Assembly: GCA_036250195.1 (NCBI GenBank)
Contig: JAVHZZ010000006.1
Location: forward strand, 190,525,850 to 190,589,849
Source: Mixophyes australis
Lineage: Eukaryota > Chordata > Amphibia > Anura > Limnodynastidae
Direction of reading: 5' to 3'
DNA length: 64,000 nucleotides
Below are positions 10,577 through 21,210 of the stretch, piece by piece. The notes beneath the pieces are model-generated. The model ran no database searches, was not told the DNA's origin, and worked only from the letters and a program-made list of their open reading frames with translations. Made by a program: the position numbers and the translations under genes. Positions within the stretch are counted from its first letter, which is position 1; every line of letters starts with the position of its first letter.

Positions 10577-12280
10577 TGGTATTTTTGAGTTACACAGATA
10601 TGAGGGTCCCTCTGTCTTGGTTTTGGTGTAATCCTGAAGCTGTACCTAGATTACTGAAGAAGAAATAGACATGCTTGGAGAACTGCCAATAGCAGCATAT
10701 TATGTTCAAAAGGAACAGCACACAACTCATATTGGAGGAATGTGAATAAGCACATTAACTTGCTCTCCCTACTACTACATTTTTCCTACCTCCTGTACAT
10801 CTGTATTCTGTATGTCTGCTGTATTGATTTACTATATAGGAATGTGTACTACAATGAGGTAAATTGAAGCAGTGGCCTTAGGCATAAGGCTTAGGGGGGA
10901 TGGGGGCTGCAAAACTTAAGAAATAAAAATTGGTAATGGTCCAGCTGCAAAAAACTCTTGTTGGTAAACACAATAAGTGACACTATTTGTGTTTTACAGT
11001 GTGTATATCAAGTAAATACTTTGTGTAAGAGATTCTGCTTCATGCAGCAGAATTTCTAGGCACATCTTATTATATTTACAGATAACCTACCTTCTTTCCC
11101 CGCCCCCTGACTAATAATGTCTTGCCATATATTCAAGGACAGAAATAAGTAAAGCTGGTACTGTGTTTCATGTGCTTTATTGATGCATTCATAAACAATG
11201 TAGAACATAGAACAGTGACTTGTTTACAAAATATTAATCCAGAAATCTACATTTTTGTTGAATGGCATCTGCACTTTACTATAAATTTTGACTTGGCCAG
11301 TAGGCTTTTTTCTTTTCAAATTTGTTATGCTTGTGCTCCCCATCTACCATTGTCCTTATTAAGCGGCTCATCTAGAGGTGAGCAAAGGTATTTTTTGTGA
11401 GTGTAAGATACATTAGTATGACATATGCCTGTGTACATCTGGAACAAATACTATGGTTTAAGTTGGATGTATCTTGAGATGAGTCCGACTGAACATATGC
11501 ACATGAGTACACTTTTTTTTACCTGCTTCTTCTCCTACTTACATTTGGAGTGTAAACGCGTCCACTTGTTTATGAGCTCTAAATACTTCTCTCTATTACT
11601 TTTTCTGTCCTCTATCTACTTTTGTGTCCTGCCAAAAAAGAAAATGCCTTGTATTTTAATGTAATAAATCAAACCCAGTATAGTAATTCAAGATGCTATG
11701 GCTTTGTTCATTGTGCTCAGCATAGAGTGGACATGTGACTATGGAATGGAATTATATATCCCGAGACACTAAACACTGGGGCCGGCTGCTGCAATGAGTC
11801 ATGTTACCTGAAGCAGAAAAGCAATTCTGCCGTTCACTCATGCAAGAGTAAAACTGCTCATGATAAAAACACAGTCACTTCCACTCCAATAGTACATGTG
11901 CATGTTTGGATTGTAAGACTACTTAGAATTTACCAACCTTAGGTACAAATATTATACAAGTAGTTTCACATGCTATAAGTGATATAGATTTAGTGATTGT
12001 TTTATAATAAATAATACTTTTATAACACCACTTTCACAGGTGTGCCTATGGAAAATGTGTTTTCATTACAATAAAAGATCTCACTTTTACATCTTTTATG
12101 CAGTGCCTCACATAGCATCTTCATTGGGGAATGTCCAGGAAATCTTCAACACCAGAGGGAATCCTCTGTCCAGCTACTATTTATGACCTCAGACAAATAA
12201 AAAAGCACTGCTTCAGACTGGTCTCTAGAAGCAACAACAGCACATTTATTTCTAAAGCGCGGGGACCTGTAAATATTTTG
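10577..12280. other. Non-coding stretch, nothing recognised
   Basis: AT-rich DNA with short chance frames on both strands. I recognise no element, RNA gene or conserved protein motif. Confidence 0.45.
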
Positions 12281-15070
12281 ACTGTTTTTTTTTAGGGGGG
12301 GGGGGGGGTTATAATTCTTTATTTAGAATGGTCAAACAAAAATATACAAGGAACAAGATACTGGAATTATGGTATAAACATAGAAAAATAACAATAATAC
12401 AAGTAAGTCATCTTGTAGCATCCAGATGAAACATAGAATGGGGATTGACCAAGTTTAAAATTTTACAAATGGTATCGGAAAAAGTGAAAAGAAAACCCAA
12501 CATAAGGCGTTGGGTGAAGGGGAGTGGATTGGTCAGAGGAAGGGGGGAGGAGGGACCACAAAGGTGAGTAGTATGTATGTTTGGGGATGAGAAGTGTGTA
12601 GGCGATTGAGAAAAGTATTGAGGGAGTACGTGAAAGGCATCAGACTCGCTGCACATGTGTCATCGCGGGAGAACTATGTGCTTGGAAGGGAGTGTGCGTT
12701 CTGCGAACTGCCCTGGGGCCCAAACCTATATAAAAACATGGCCTCTGTTATGGAGATAATAGGTAATCTCTTCCATGGCTGCAACGTGCCAGATCTGTTT
12801 TTTATGGATAGAGAGAGACGGGAGGGAGGAATTTTTTTCAGATAAGGGTTATGAAAGACTTGGCAGCCGTCAGAATATGTGCGCTCAATTTTTTAGAGAA
12901 TTTAGCAAGATCTGGGGGAGGGTAACATAGTAATAAAACCCAGGGATCCTTTGCAACGGCAGCTTCAAACAGAGTATTGAGAAAACCATGGACTGCGTCC
13001 CAAATGATGCGATAACCAGGCACGTCCACCAAATATTGAGCATAGAACCCCTGAAGCCACAACCCTGCAAACATTTGGGTGAAGAGTGGGGGAACATCTT
13101 GTGAAGTCAGGTGGCAGTATAATACCAATGGTAGTAAATTTTGTAGTAGGCCTCTTTAAGTTTGGTCAATATGGAGCTTTTGGCTATCCCCAGACATCTT
13201 AATGGGTTCTCTGTAGGCGAAGTGTAGTGTCTAGAAAGATACTATAAAGTTGAGAGATCATGCCCTTAGCCATGGGATGATGTTTGCAGAGATCCTCAAA
13301 GGGAGTTAGGTCTCAGTACATAGGTTGGCGGGAGGGACCGTAGGAAGTGACTGATTTTAAAGAATTCAAATGGGCTTAGTGTCCGGGATGGGGAGCAGGC
13401 TGGAGCTCCGCTAAGGATAGCCATCGGCCCTGCTTTGAGAAATCTGTTGGAAATTTAAGGCCAGTCCGGGTTCAAAGGCAACGTCTTGCGGTGGAGAGTC
13501 TGGGGGGAGGGGGGGGATACAGGGTTGTGCCAGATGGGGGTCAGGGGGGATAGGGCTGTGGTGAGATTGAGTTTGAAAGAGTGGGAATCCAAAATCATAG
13601 TGTCAAATTTAATGGTGGGGAGTAGTGTCGAAGAACGAGGGCGATGTAAAGGGGACAGGCCCCATAAAGAAGAGAGGTCGGGCAAGGTGCAAGGGGCCGA
13701 CTATATTGAGCCAGGAAGTGGAACCCGCAGGGGCATAAGAAGTAACAATTTGGGAAAAATGGGAGGCCAGATAGTATAGTTTAATATTGGGGGGGGCCCC
13801 TACCGCCTACAGGGAGGGGTCTTTTCAGGGCATGGACTGAGACTCTAGGGGGACTGTGGTTTGAAATAACCCGCGTGAGGGCTTCTGGACATTAGCAAGG
13901 AGGGAAGTGGGGACAGCGATCGGTAGTGTTTGGAAAAGATAGAGGCACTTAGGTATTATATTAATTTTGACAGCAATGATCCTGCCCAGCCAAGACATAA
14001 TAAGGCGGTTCCAGGAGGTCAGATCAGATTGCATCATAGGGGGGGGAAATTTTCTTGAAAGAGGAGGTCATAACGGGAGGTGAGGAAGACTCCTAGATAT
14101 TTGATTTTCCTGGAATGCCACTTGAAGCTGAAGGTGGTCCTGAGAAGATCAGCCTCCCAAGGGGAGACAAGGAGCAGTTTTTTTTTCTAGCCGGAGGCAG
14201 CACCATAGGCCTGGAGGACATTGTAGAGATTAGGGAGGGAGATCGTCGGTTGGGAGAGTGAAAGAAAGACGTCATCTGCGAAGAGTGAAACCTTGGAGTT
14301 GATGTCACCCACTTGCACTCCTCGGATGCTGAGGTTAGACGTAATTTTAGAGGCCAGGGGATTGATCACCAGCGCGAATATGAGGGAAGATAAAGGGCAG
14401 CCCTGCCTCGTACCATTTTGGATAGGTACTGGATTCGAGGGGGTGCCATTGATCAGTACTTTGGCCGAAGAAGTAGTGTATAGTGCCAGGACGCCAGTGA
14501 GGAAGTCACCATCAATGCCAAAGGCCTCAAGAGCGGCTCTCATCAATCCCCAGAAAATCCTATCAAATGCTTTTTCAACATCTAGGGAGAACTTTATGGT
14601 CGGAGATCTTCTGGAGTTTGCAATGTGGATGATGTCAATGGCTCTTTCGGTGTTGTCCCTCGCCTGGTGCCCCGGAATAAATACCACCTGGTCATAGTGA
14701 ATCAGAGAGGGGAGGAATACATTCAGGCGGTTTGCCAGGATTTTAGCATATATTTTCAGGTCTAAATTAAGGAGGGAGATGGGCCTATAGCTTGCGCAGT
14801 GAAGAGAGTAATTTCCTTCTTTGGGGATCACTACGATTCTGGCTTCTAGCATTGCAGGTGGAAAGGGGTCTCCTTGAAGACCGCCAATATAAAGGGAGTG
14901 CAGGTGGGGGACAAGCAACTCTGAGAATTTCTTATAATACGTGGCAGTGAAGCCATCAGAGCCAGGGGACTTGCTTTTTTTGGGGTTTGATAGTTTGTTG
15001 GATCTCGTCTAATGAAATTTCTTCATTGAGGAGTTCAAGGGCCTGGGGGGACAGTTTGGGAAGTCCAGAT
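12281..15070 (-). mobile_element. L1-superfamily LINE (L1/Tx1 type), 5'-truncated
   Basis: Read on the minus strand, this is the reverse-transcriptase half and C-terminus of an L1-type ORF2. It begins at about 15070 with a PKLSPQALELLNEEISLDEI block. The polymerase core (14187-14990) follows, then a C-terminal zone in several frames with a TSWNRLIMSWLGRIIAVK block near 13990 and a C-terminal region near 13000. It ends at a T-rich, G-rich tract at about 12284-12308, which is the 3' end in antisense. No endonuclease domain remains. No matching target duplication is visible, perhaps because the right flank was replaced by the hammerhead-bearing repeat. Confidence 0.8.
14187..14918 (-). pseudogene. 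L1-type reverse transcriptase core
   Basis: The frame of 243 codons holds the polymerase core. Blocks in order are an ARIVVIPKEG segment, CASYRPISLLNLDLKIYAKI (block 2), FSLDVEKAFDRIFW (motif A with catalytic Asp), NGTRQGCPLSSLIFAL (motif B) and VSLFADDVFLSL (motif C, FADD intact). Just upstream, in another frame, KSKSPGSDGFTATYYKKF supplies block 1, so one frameshift near 14920-14970 separates them. The enzyme would prime cDNA synthesis at the target site. The key residues are intact, but the frameshift and the lack of an endonuclease make the copy inactive. Assignment to L1/Tx1 rather than CR1 rests on the YRPISLLNxDxKI and GTRQGCPLS forms. Confidence 0.85.
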
Positions 15071-15463
15071 CATCATGTCCTCCTGATGAAGTCTTTGTAA
15101 GACAAAACGCGTAGAGGAAAAGTAGTACAGACCAGTACCCTCTTCTTGGCACCTGTTTCCAGCTTATTACCATCAGAATCCTATGACATCTGAGCCCACT
15201 GAAGTGAAGATAAGGATTTGACTTGGATTACAGATAAGCTCTATTTTATATATTTTATTGTGAGTGTGCATTCTTACCTTGTCAATAAATTTGTACTGTG
15301 TTTGAAAATACTACACTATATGGGACTTTTTTTCCTTGCCTGCTTGTCCTGAACCTGTTGATGGAGTGAAGGAGAGCTCTGGCTGTATAAAACAAATAAT
15401 ACAGATAAGCGCTTTCCTACATATTTCAGGTACTCACAATTCCAGGTGGCTGGGTTCATACTG
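15071..15463 (+). mobile_element. Hammerhead-bearing repeat, left part
   Basis: It starts after the L1 edge, carries the hammerhead-like motif at 15078-15118, and has an AATAAA near 15284, about 170 bases downstream. A hAT-like element splits it at 15464-15471, and the sequence resumes at 18887. The layout (motif, about 200 bases, AATAAA) resembles that at 6826-7060. A Penelope-like or retrozyme-like origin is inference. Confidence 0.45.
15078..15118 (+). ncRNA. Hammerhead-ribozyme-like motif (best conserved copy)
   Basis: Stem I is TCCTC (15078-15082) with GAGGA (15114-15118). Box 1 is an exact CTGATGA (15083-15089). Stem II is GTCTT (15091-15095) with AAGAC (15099-15103) around a 3-base loop. 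AAAA (15104-15107) stands where GAAA is expected. A minimal stem III, ACGCGT (15107-15112), leads to a GTA cleavage triplet ending at 15113. The order and spacing fit a type I hammerhead. Deviations are an extra A at 15090 and G-to-A at the GAAA box, which normally abolishes cleavage. Confidence 0.6.
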
Positions 15464-16028
15464 GTTATAATTAGAGATGAGCGGGCTCGGATTTCGCTAA
15501 TCCGAGCCCACCCGAACAGTGCGGATCCGACGGGATCCGAGCACTGTTCAGGAACTTCCGGGCGCCAAATGAAGCCAAACCGAGGCTATGACATCCAAGT
15601 CTCGCGTCGGATCTCATAAATGCCCCGCTCGCGGCCGCCATCTTCATTCTCCCTGTGGTTAGTGAAGAGGGAGGTTGATGTGCTCTGTCCTGCTGATAAC
15701 TTTACTAAAGTGGTGCTTTGTCCTGCTGAGTGCATTAGTACTTTGTCCAGTGCTCTGTCCTACTGATTTATATAGTCAAGTGGTGCTTTGTCCTGCTGAG
15801 TGCAGTAGTACTTTTTCCAGTGCTCTGTCCTGCTGATTCCAGTGGTGCTTTGGCCAGTGTCTGTGCTGCTTTTGTCCTGTATTTGTTTCTGATAAGTCCA
15901 TAGCAATTTGTTAATCAGCCAAAAATCTTTAAAAAAAAAAAAAAAAAATCTATAAAAAATATAAAAAAAAAAGATTAAAAAAATAATTGAAAAAGTATAA
16001 AAAATATTATAGAGCAATATATTCTTGC

Positions 16029-16395
16029 AGTCCAAAAAAAGAGGACCTGCCATTTCTATTACTACGTTCATTGTTTCTGTAGTTTCCAAAAAGAGGAACT
16101 GCCAGTTCTATTACTACGTTCTTTGTTTCTGTAGTTCCAAAAAAGAGGAACTGCCATTTCTATTACTATGTTCTTTGTTTTTATAGTTCCATAAAAGAGG
16201 AACTGCCGTTTCTATTACTACGTTCTTTGTTTCTGTAGTTCCAAAAAAGAGGAACTGCCATTTCTATTACTATGTTCTTTGTTTTTATAGTTCCAAAAAA
16301 GAGGAACTGCCATTTCTATTACTACGTTCTTTGTTTCTGTAGTTCCAAAAAAGAGGAACTGCCATTTCTATTACTATGTTCTTTGTTTTTATAGT
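16029..16395. repeat. 52-bp tandem repeat, left block
   Basis: About seven copies of a 52-bp unit (AGTTCCAAAAAAGAGGAACT followed by GCCATTTCTATTACTACGTT and a CTTTGTTTCTGT tail). Each unit starts with a small palindrome, AGTTCC...GGAACT. The array continues at 17965 after the inserted LTR. Confidence 0.9.
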
Positions 16396-16614
16396 TGTCA
16401 CGGGCACTAGGAGTCTTTGCCCAGGATATCACCAGATGATGGACTTACCAGAGTAATATAGTTGGTAATATGGTACTCTGGTAGCAGGGTGACAACGGAA
16501 CAGGAGAAACAGCAGATGGTGAGAGAATGCTCGAGGAAAGTCTATGACTAGCAGCACTGGTAACGAGTAGATGACTGTACACGAGGAACTAGATGGACAA
16601 GGAAACGTGAGGAA

Positions 16615-16800
16615 AGTCAGTGGTCTGCGTATAGCAAGTTGTACTACTGCTATAGTGAGGAGGAATGTCCAGGAGTAGCGAGGAGGTAGTGAGAGTCAGC
16701 GGTCTGCATATAGCAAGTTGTACCGCTGTCTAGGTGAAGGAATGGAATCCAGGTGAAGGTAGGTAACAGGGAAGTCAGTGGTCTGCATCAGCAAGTTGTA
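16615..16800. repeat. Tandem repeat of about 77-81 bp inside the LTR
   Basis: AGTCAGTGGTCTGC (or its AGCGG variant) followed by AGCAAGTTGTAC recurs at about 16615, 16692 and 16773. Confidence 0.75.
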
Positions 16801-17325
16801 CCACTGCAATATATATGTGAGGAGGGGCACGAGGAGATGAATGTAATGCAGAGTATACACGGGGCACACAGAACTTGATTCCACGATGATATCCACAATA
16901 CAATGATAACTGAGCTGCACTGCTATGTATACAAAGTCACAATAACTATCCAGGCAATAGGAAACAAAGTCAATGGTAGCAATAGCCTCAGTGGATAGGA
17001 GACTCCGGAGGAGAACACAACTCAGTCCAGATGGATATGCAATACACAAGCAAAGTCAATGAGAAGTATGCATACTGCGGTTCAGGAGAGCAGGCTGTCA
17101 GAGAGACGTGCAGGGATACCTGAATGGCTGAAGACCGGCAGGAGGAGAGACCACTGGAAGGTGGAAGCGGTAATCAGGTTGGTGCAGCGCACGGCAGGTA
17201 GACCAGCATGAACGAGGCAATACTCAGGAAGCAGTAGTAAGTGGAACTGGAAACATGTAGAACACGGGAGAGTTGAGGCGGTCTGATATCCAGTAGTAGA
17301 GATGGAAGCAGCGGAGCGCTGACCC

Positions 17326-17690
17326 GATGAACACAGGAGAGTTGAAGTGAGCAGGAACTCTGTAGAAGCAACGGAGGCAGCGGATAGGAATCAGCTGGCT
17401 GCAGACACGATGAACACAGGAGAGTTGAAGTGAGCAGGAACTCTGTAGAAGCAACTGAGGCAGCAGATAGGAATCAGCTGGCTGCAGACACGATGAACAC
17501 AGGAGAGTTGAAGTGAGCAGGAACTCTGTAGAAGCAACGGAGGCAGCGGATAGGAATCAGCTGGCTGCAGACACAATGAACACAGGAGAGTTGAAGTGAG
17601 CAGGAACTCTGTAGAAGCAACGGAGGCAGCTGATAGGAATCAGCTGGCTGCAGACACGATGAACACAGGAGAGTTGAAGTGGTCTGGAAA
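17326..17690. repeat. 83-bp tandem repeat inside the LTR
   Basis: Units starting GATGAACACAGGAGAGTTGA begin at 17326, 17409, 17492, 17575 and 17658, spaced exactly 83 bp, with only a few differences between copies. The high identity points to recent expansion. A more diverged related stretch precedes them from about 17223. Confidence 0.95.
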
Positions 17691-17964
17691 CCACAAACGA
17701 ATTAACAGGAATCAGCAGGAGCTGAATACACGAGGAAACACAGGAACACCTTCAGAGGCTCATGGGGAATGAGACTCCAAGATCAGGCAACCAGGTAATG
17801 ATCACAGGTGGTTTAAATAGGGAGGGTTGCCTGATCATCCAATCAATAAAAAGCAACAGGTACTGAAGGCTTGAAAGGGCTGCACATGCGCAGACCCTCA
17901 GGATGTCGGACGGCCACGGTTCCTGAATACACGGGAAGTAGCACTCACAGTCCGGTGAGTGACA

Positions 17965-18145
17965 ATAGTTCCAAAAAAGAGGAACTGCCATTTCTATTAC
18001 TACGTTCTTTGTTTATGTAGTTCCAAAAAAGAGGAACTGCCATTTCTATTACTATGTTCTTTGTTTTGATAGTTCCAAAAAAGAGGAACTGCCATTTCTA
18101 TTACTACGTTAATTGTTTGTGCAGTCCCAAAAAAGAGGAACTGCG
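17965..18145. repeat. 52-bp tandem repeat, right block
   Basis: About three and a half further copies of the unit seen at 16029-16395, which shows the two blocks were one array before the LTR inserted. Confidence 0.9.
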
Positions 18146-18194
18146 CCCTTACAGCTATGTTGGTGTTAGACGTCCATCCGGTGTCCGCCATCTG

Positions 18195-18570
18195 TGCAGT
18201 GGAATTTAGACCAGTTGGAGGAGGTAGTAGCAGACATCTGTGCAGTGGAATTCAGACCAGTTAGAGGAGGTATTGTGGCCCCGGTACCAAATTGGGTACC
18301 GGGGCCACTCCACTACGCAGTCCAGATAGCTGCATATCAGATATTAAACTACATTCAGTGTTGGGGCCAAATCCAAAAATAATTAAAATGCACTGTCATG
18401 ATCGAAAACAAGAGGTATTGACACGCTAGAACTCCACCCTCTATATGCTGCAGAGGATGGAGGAGCAGCCATATGTGCAGTGGAATTAAGACCAGTTGGA
18501 GGAGGTATTTTGGCCCCGGTACCAAATTGGGTACCGGGGCCACTCCACTACGCAGTCCAGAAAGCTACCT
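18195..18570. repeat. Duplicated segment with perfect GGCCCCGGTACC hairpins
   Basis: GCAGTGGAATT...GACCAGTTGGAGGAGGTA and the following hairpin occur twice. The first hairpin pairs 18275-18288 with 18295-18308 (14 bp, 6-base loop). The second pairs 18511-18523 with 18530-18542 (13 bp). Both copies continue into CTCCACTACGCAGTCCAGA. Confidence 0.9.
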
Positions 18571-18886
18571 CGGTGCAACGTTTTGGACTAAAAACAATAT
18601 TGTGAGGTGTGAGGTGTTCAGAATAGACTGGAAATTAGTGGAAATGATTGTTATTGAATGTTATTGAGGTTAATAATAGCGTAGGAGTGTAAAAAAAACA
18701 AAAAAAATGGATTTTAGTGCCTTTTTATGCTTTTTTAAAAATAAATCAGAACCCAAAACCCTAAATCAGAACCAAAACCTTTCGTCAGGTGTTTTGGCAA
18801 AACAAATCAGAACCCAAAACCTCAAGCTAATCAAAACCCAAAACCCAAAACACTAAAAGTGGCAGGTGCACACCCCTAGTTATAAT

Positions 18887-19235
18887 TGTTTGTCGGTACT
18901 GCACTATTTTAGTTTTTTCCTCCCTTTATATGAGCATGGAGACTGGAGTGGATCCATATACTGGCATCAGAATTACCCAGACATCTTGTACTGATGAGCA
19001 CACGTTCAAGTATTTATCTGGTACGCATATGCACACACCTTGGTTTTGTGACCTATACTCCCTTAAAATACTACACCATAGGCGCCTTTCCCCTCTGTTT
19101 TGTTTATAAATTTGATTATCGGTTTCACCAACCGAAATTTGAAAGGAGGCTGTCACTTTGTATGAAGGAGGTGTGCTGTGAACTATTACTGAACTGTTTC
19201 TACACATTCTCGAACTGAGCTTCATAATTATTGAC
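18887..19235 (+). mobile_element. Hammerhead-bearing repeat, right part
   Basis: This resumes the sequence broken at 15464 by the hAT-like element. It has ACTACACCATAGGCGCC near 19070; a close relative, ACTACACCATGAGCGCCC, occurs near 30355, so this is repeat DNA. No coding sequence is recognised. Confidence 0.35.
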
Positions 19236-19243
19236 ATTTGGCT

Positions 19244-19271
19244 CATGTATATATATATATATATATATATT

Positions 19272-19318
<47 letters not shown>
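19244..19318. repeat. (TA)n microsatellite
   Basis: Long alternating TA, interrupted once by TGG near 19271. It abuts the Tc1 end, a common situation because Tc1 elements insert at TA. Confidence 0.95.
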
Positions 19319-20268
19319 TATATGGACAAAAGTATTCGGAGGCTTGACCATTACACCAACAGGGACTGTAATGACATTGTATTCAAACACATATCCTTTT
19401 TTTTTAAGGTCCCCCTTATGCAGCCATGACAGCTTCCACTCTTCTTGGAAGATGTTGGAGTATTTCTGTGGGAATTTGTGCCCATTCATTCTGTAGAGCA
19501 TTTATGAGGACAGGAACGCCTGGCTCGCAATCTCCATTCCAGTTCATCACAAAGGTGTTTGATGGGGTTGAGGTCAGGGGTTTGTGCGGGCCAGTCACAT
19601 TCTTCCACACTGAACTCATCAAACCATGTCTTTGTAGTCCTTGCTTTGTGCACTGGGGCACAGTCATGTTGAAATTGAAAAGGGATTTCCCAAAGCTGTT
19701 GCCACAAAGTTGGAAGCATAGCATTGTCCAAAATGACTGAAGCATTAAGATTGCCCATTACTGGAGATAACTGGCCTAGCACAAACCCTGAAAAACAGAC
19801 CCTTACTATTATCCCTCCTCAAACACTCTTCACAGTTGGCATAATGCAGTCAGGCAGGTTATGTTCTCCTGGCATCCGCCAAACCCAGACTCGCCCATCT
19901 GACTGCCAAACAAAGAAGCGTGATTCGTCACTCCACAGAAAACTTTTTCACTGGTCCACAGTCCAGTGTCTGTGTGCTTTACACCAGCCCACCCAACGCT
20001 TGGCATTGGTCTTGGTGATGTGAGGCTTGCATGCAGCTGCTCGGCCATTGAAACTCATTCCATTAAGCTTCCGCCGCACAGTTTTTGTGCTTACATTAAT
20101 GCCAGTGGAAGTTGGGTACTCTTCAGCTATGGAATCAGCAGAACGTTGGCTACTGTTACACACCATGTGCCTTAGCAGTCGTTGACCCGGCTCGGTGATT
20201 TTACGTGGTCTTCCACTTGTGGCTGAGTTGCTGTGTTTCCTAAGTGCTTACACTTTTTAATAATATGA
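19318..20268 (-). mobile_element. Tc1/mariner element, truncated at the transposase N-terminus
   Basis: The plus-strand left end reads CTATATGGACAAAAGTATT, the terminal repeat of a widespread vertebrate Tc1 family. Minus-strand frames give the transposase in pieces. Frame 19948-20166 reads GINVSTKTVRRKLNGMSFNG and a CKPHITKTNAKRWVGWCKA block. Frame 19486-19782 reads FQHDCAPVHKARTTKTWFDE (second catalytic Asp, as HDCAPVHKA) and PDLNPIKHLCDELEWRLRA, where the catalytic Glu of PIEHLW reads Lys. Frame 19416-19745 gives the C-terminal LPRRVEAVMAA. The helix-turn-helix half is gone: similarity stops near 20268. A Lys at the DD34E Glu and several frameshifts mean it is dead. The missing half of a sister copy lies at 42437-42953. 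Confidence 0.85.
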
Positions 20269-20585
20269 CCAAATGGGGCACTCATTAATGAATGTACATA
20301 TTATATAATCATTATATTGATAGGTAAGGTGTAAATACAATAAATCTTTATTAATGTCAAGTTAAAACAATTGTCTAATAGCGAAATATTAAAAGATGAT
20401 GATTGAAACGTACATTGATGTAAACAAAATTACTGTTAAAATGGACAACAATAAGTTGTCTAGCCGCGGGGCTACTCTTATATCTTGAAATATGTTTGGA
20501 TACACTCTATAATAGATCCACCTTATTTGATAATTCTAAACTCCAGACGCTATTCTTTACATATTGTAATGCCTCTGTTATTAGA

Positions 20586-20739
20586 ATGAAATGACCCCTT
20601 TGCAGTGTGATCTCATAGATAAGATTATAAGGCTGCTGCAATCTTTGCCATCCTTAATATGCTTGAGGGCTAATTGGAATCTATAGAATCTACTGCTGGA
20701 TCTTATCTATGAGATCACACTGCAAAGGGGTCATTTCAT
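20586..20739. repeat. Perfect 40-bp inverted repeat
   Basis: 20586-20625 and 20700-20739 are exact complements (ATGAAATGACCCCTTTGCAG...), with a 74-base spacer. The right arm abuts the gypsy reverse transcriptase fragment. No TIR family is recognised. Confidence 0.9.
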
Positions 20740-21210
20740 GGCTATGGCACATTTCTCTGGGTTAGCTGTTAATCCTGCTGACCTTAATGAAGCTAAGACC
20801 GCCTCAACTTTGGCTAAATGTGATCCCCAGTCTGGGGTATAAATCACTATATCGTCCAGGTAAGCGGCTGCATAAGCTGTGTGAGGTCGTAGCAATTTAT
20901 TCATGGCCCTTTGGAAGGTGGCAGGTGCCCCATGCAACCCAAAGGGTAGGACTTTATATTGATAGAGACCATCAGGGGTGGAAAATGCAGTCTTTGGCTT
21001 GGCCGTGGAAGTCAGGGGAACTTGCCAATAACCCTTTGTTAGATCAAGGGTTGTTAAATAATTGGAGAGGCGAATAACAGTATGGGTACAAGGAGGAAAA
21101 CGTATCTGAGCTGAAGGTAGCCAAAGAAGAGAATATCTTGGGGAGCCACCTGTCGCTGCTGATTCTATGTACACCCAAACTCTGGCACCTGGTGGAGAGT
21201 GCCACTGCAC
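20731..21210 (-). pseudogene. Ty3/gypsy reverse transcriptase fragment
   Basis: An open frame of 159 codons in the polymerase of a Ty3/gypsy retrotransposon. Motifs in order are YLTTLDLTKGYWQVPL (motif A, catalytic Asp), AFSTPDGLYQYKVLPFGLHG, APATFQRAMNKLL (motif B) and AAAYLDDIVIYTPDW (motif C, YLDD intact). A NPEKCAIAMK stretch follows. It lacks protease, the N-terminal RT part, RNase H and integrase, and both edges are abrupt; the 40-bp inverted repeat lies at one of them. The reading frame is intact over this part, but the fragment has no ends of its own and is not functional. Other gypsy-type pieces in the window are an integrase at 36727 and an RNase H at 40014; they need not be the same family. 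Confidence 0.85.

Larger units (their letters stand above)
16396..17964. mobile_element. Solo LTR with 5-bp target duplication
   Basis: The sequence begins TGTCACGGGCACTAGG and ends GGTGAGTGACA, so TGTCAC...GTGACA are short inverted ends with the TG...CA of an LTR. ATAGT flanks it on both sides (16391-16395 and 17965-17969), a 5-bp duplication as made by retroviral-type integrases. It interrupts the 52-bp tandem array cleanly. A TTTAAATAG box near 17813 followed by AATAAA near 17847 would suit promoter and polyadenylation signals on the plus strand. No internal genes are present, so it is a solo LTR or a small non-autonomous LTR element. The gypsy group is likely but unproven. Confidence 0.75.
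15472..18878. mobile_element. hAT-like element with 8-bp target duplication, carrying a nested LTR
   Basis: GTTATAAT stands on both sides (15464-15471 and 18879-18886). The element starts TAGAGATGAGCGG and ends with the complement of TAGGGGTGTGCAC, so short imperfect TIRs plus an 8-bp duplication suggest hAT. Inside, a CCGAGCCC-rich fold-back head (about 15480-15545) is followed by CTGTCCTGCTG-type repeats, a run of A, a 52-bp tandem array, and duplicated palindromes near the right end. No transposase is visible. The 1569-bp solo LTR at 16396-17964 is a later insertion; without it the element is about 1.8 kb. Confidence 0.75.

Noticed and set aside
13486..13779. Plus-strand frame of 97 codons rich in Gly and Arg
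   Set aside because: Antisense of the L1 ORF2 C-terminal region.
16029..18145. CRISPR-like pattern of regularly spaced repeats
   Set aside because: Units are contiguous 52-bp tandem copies without unique spacers, in a vertebrate transposon.
18926..19501. A 191-codon minus-strand frame with an Ile-Tyr run
   Set aside because: The run is the (TA)n microsatellite and the rest crosses from one repeat to another.
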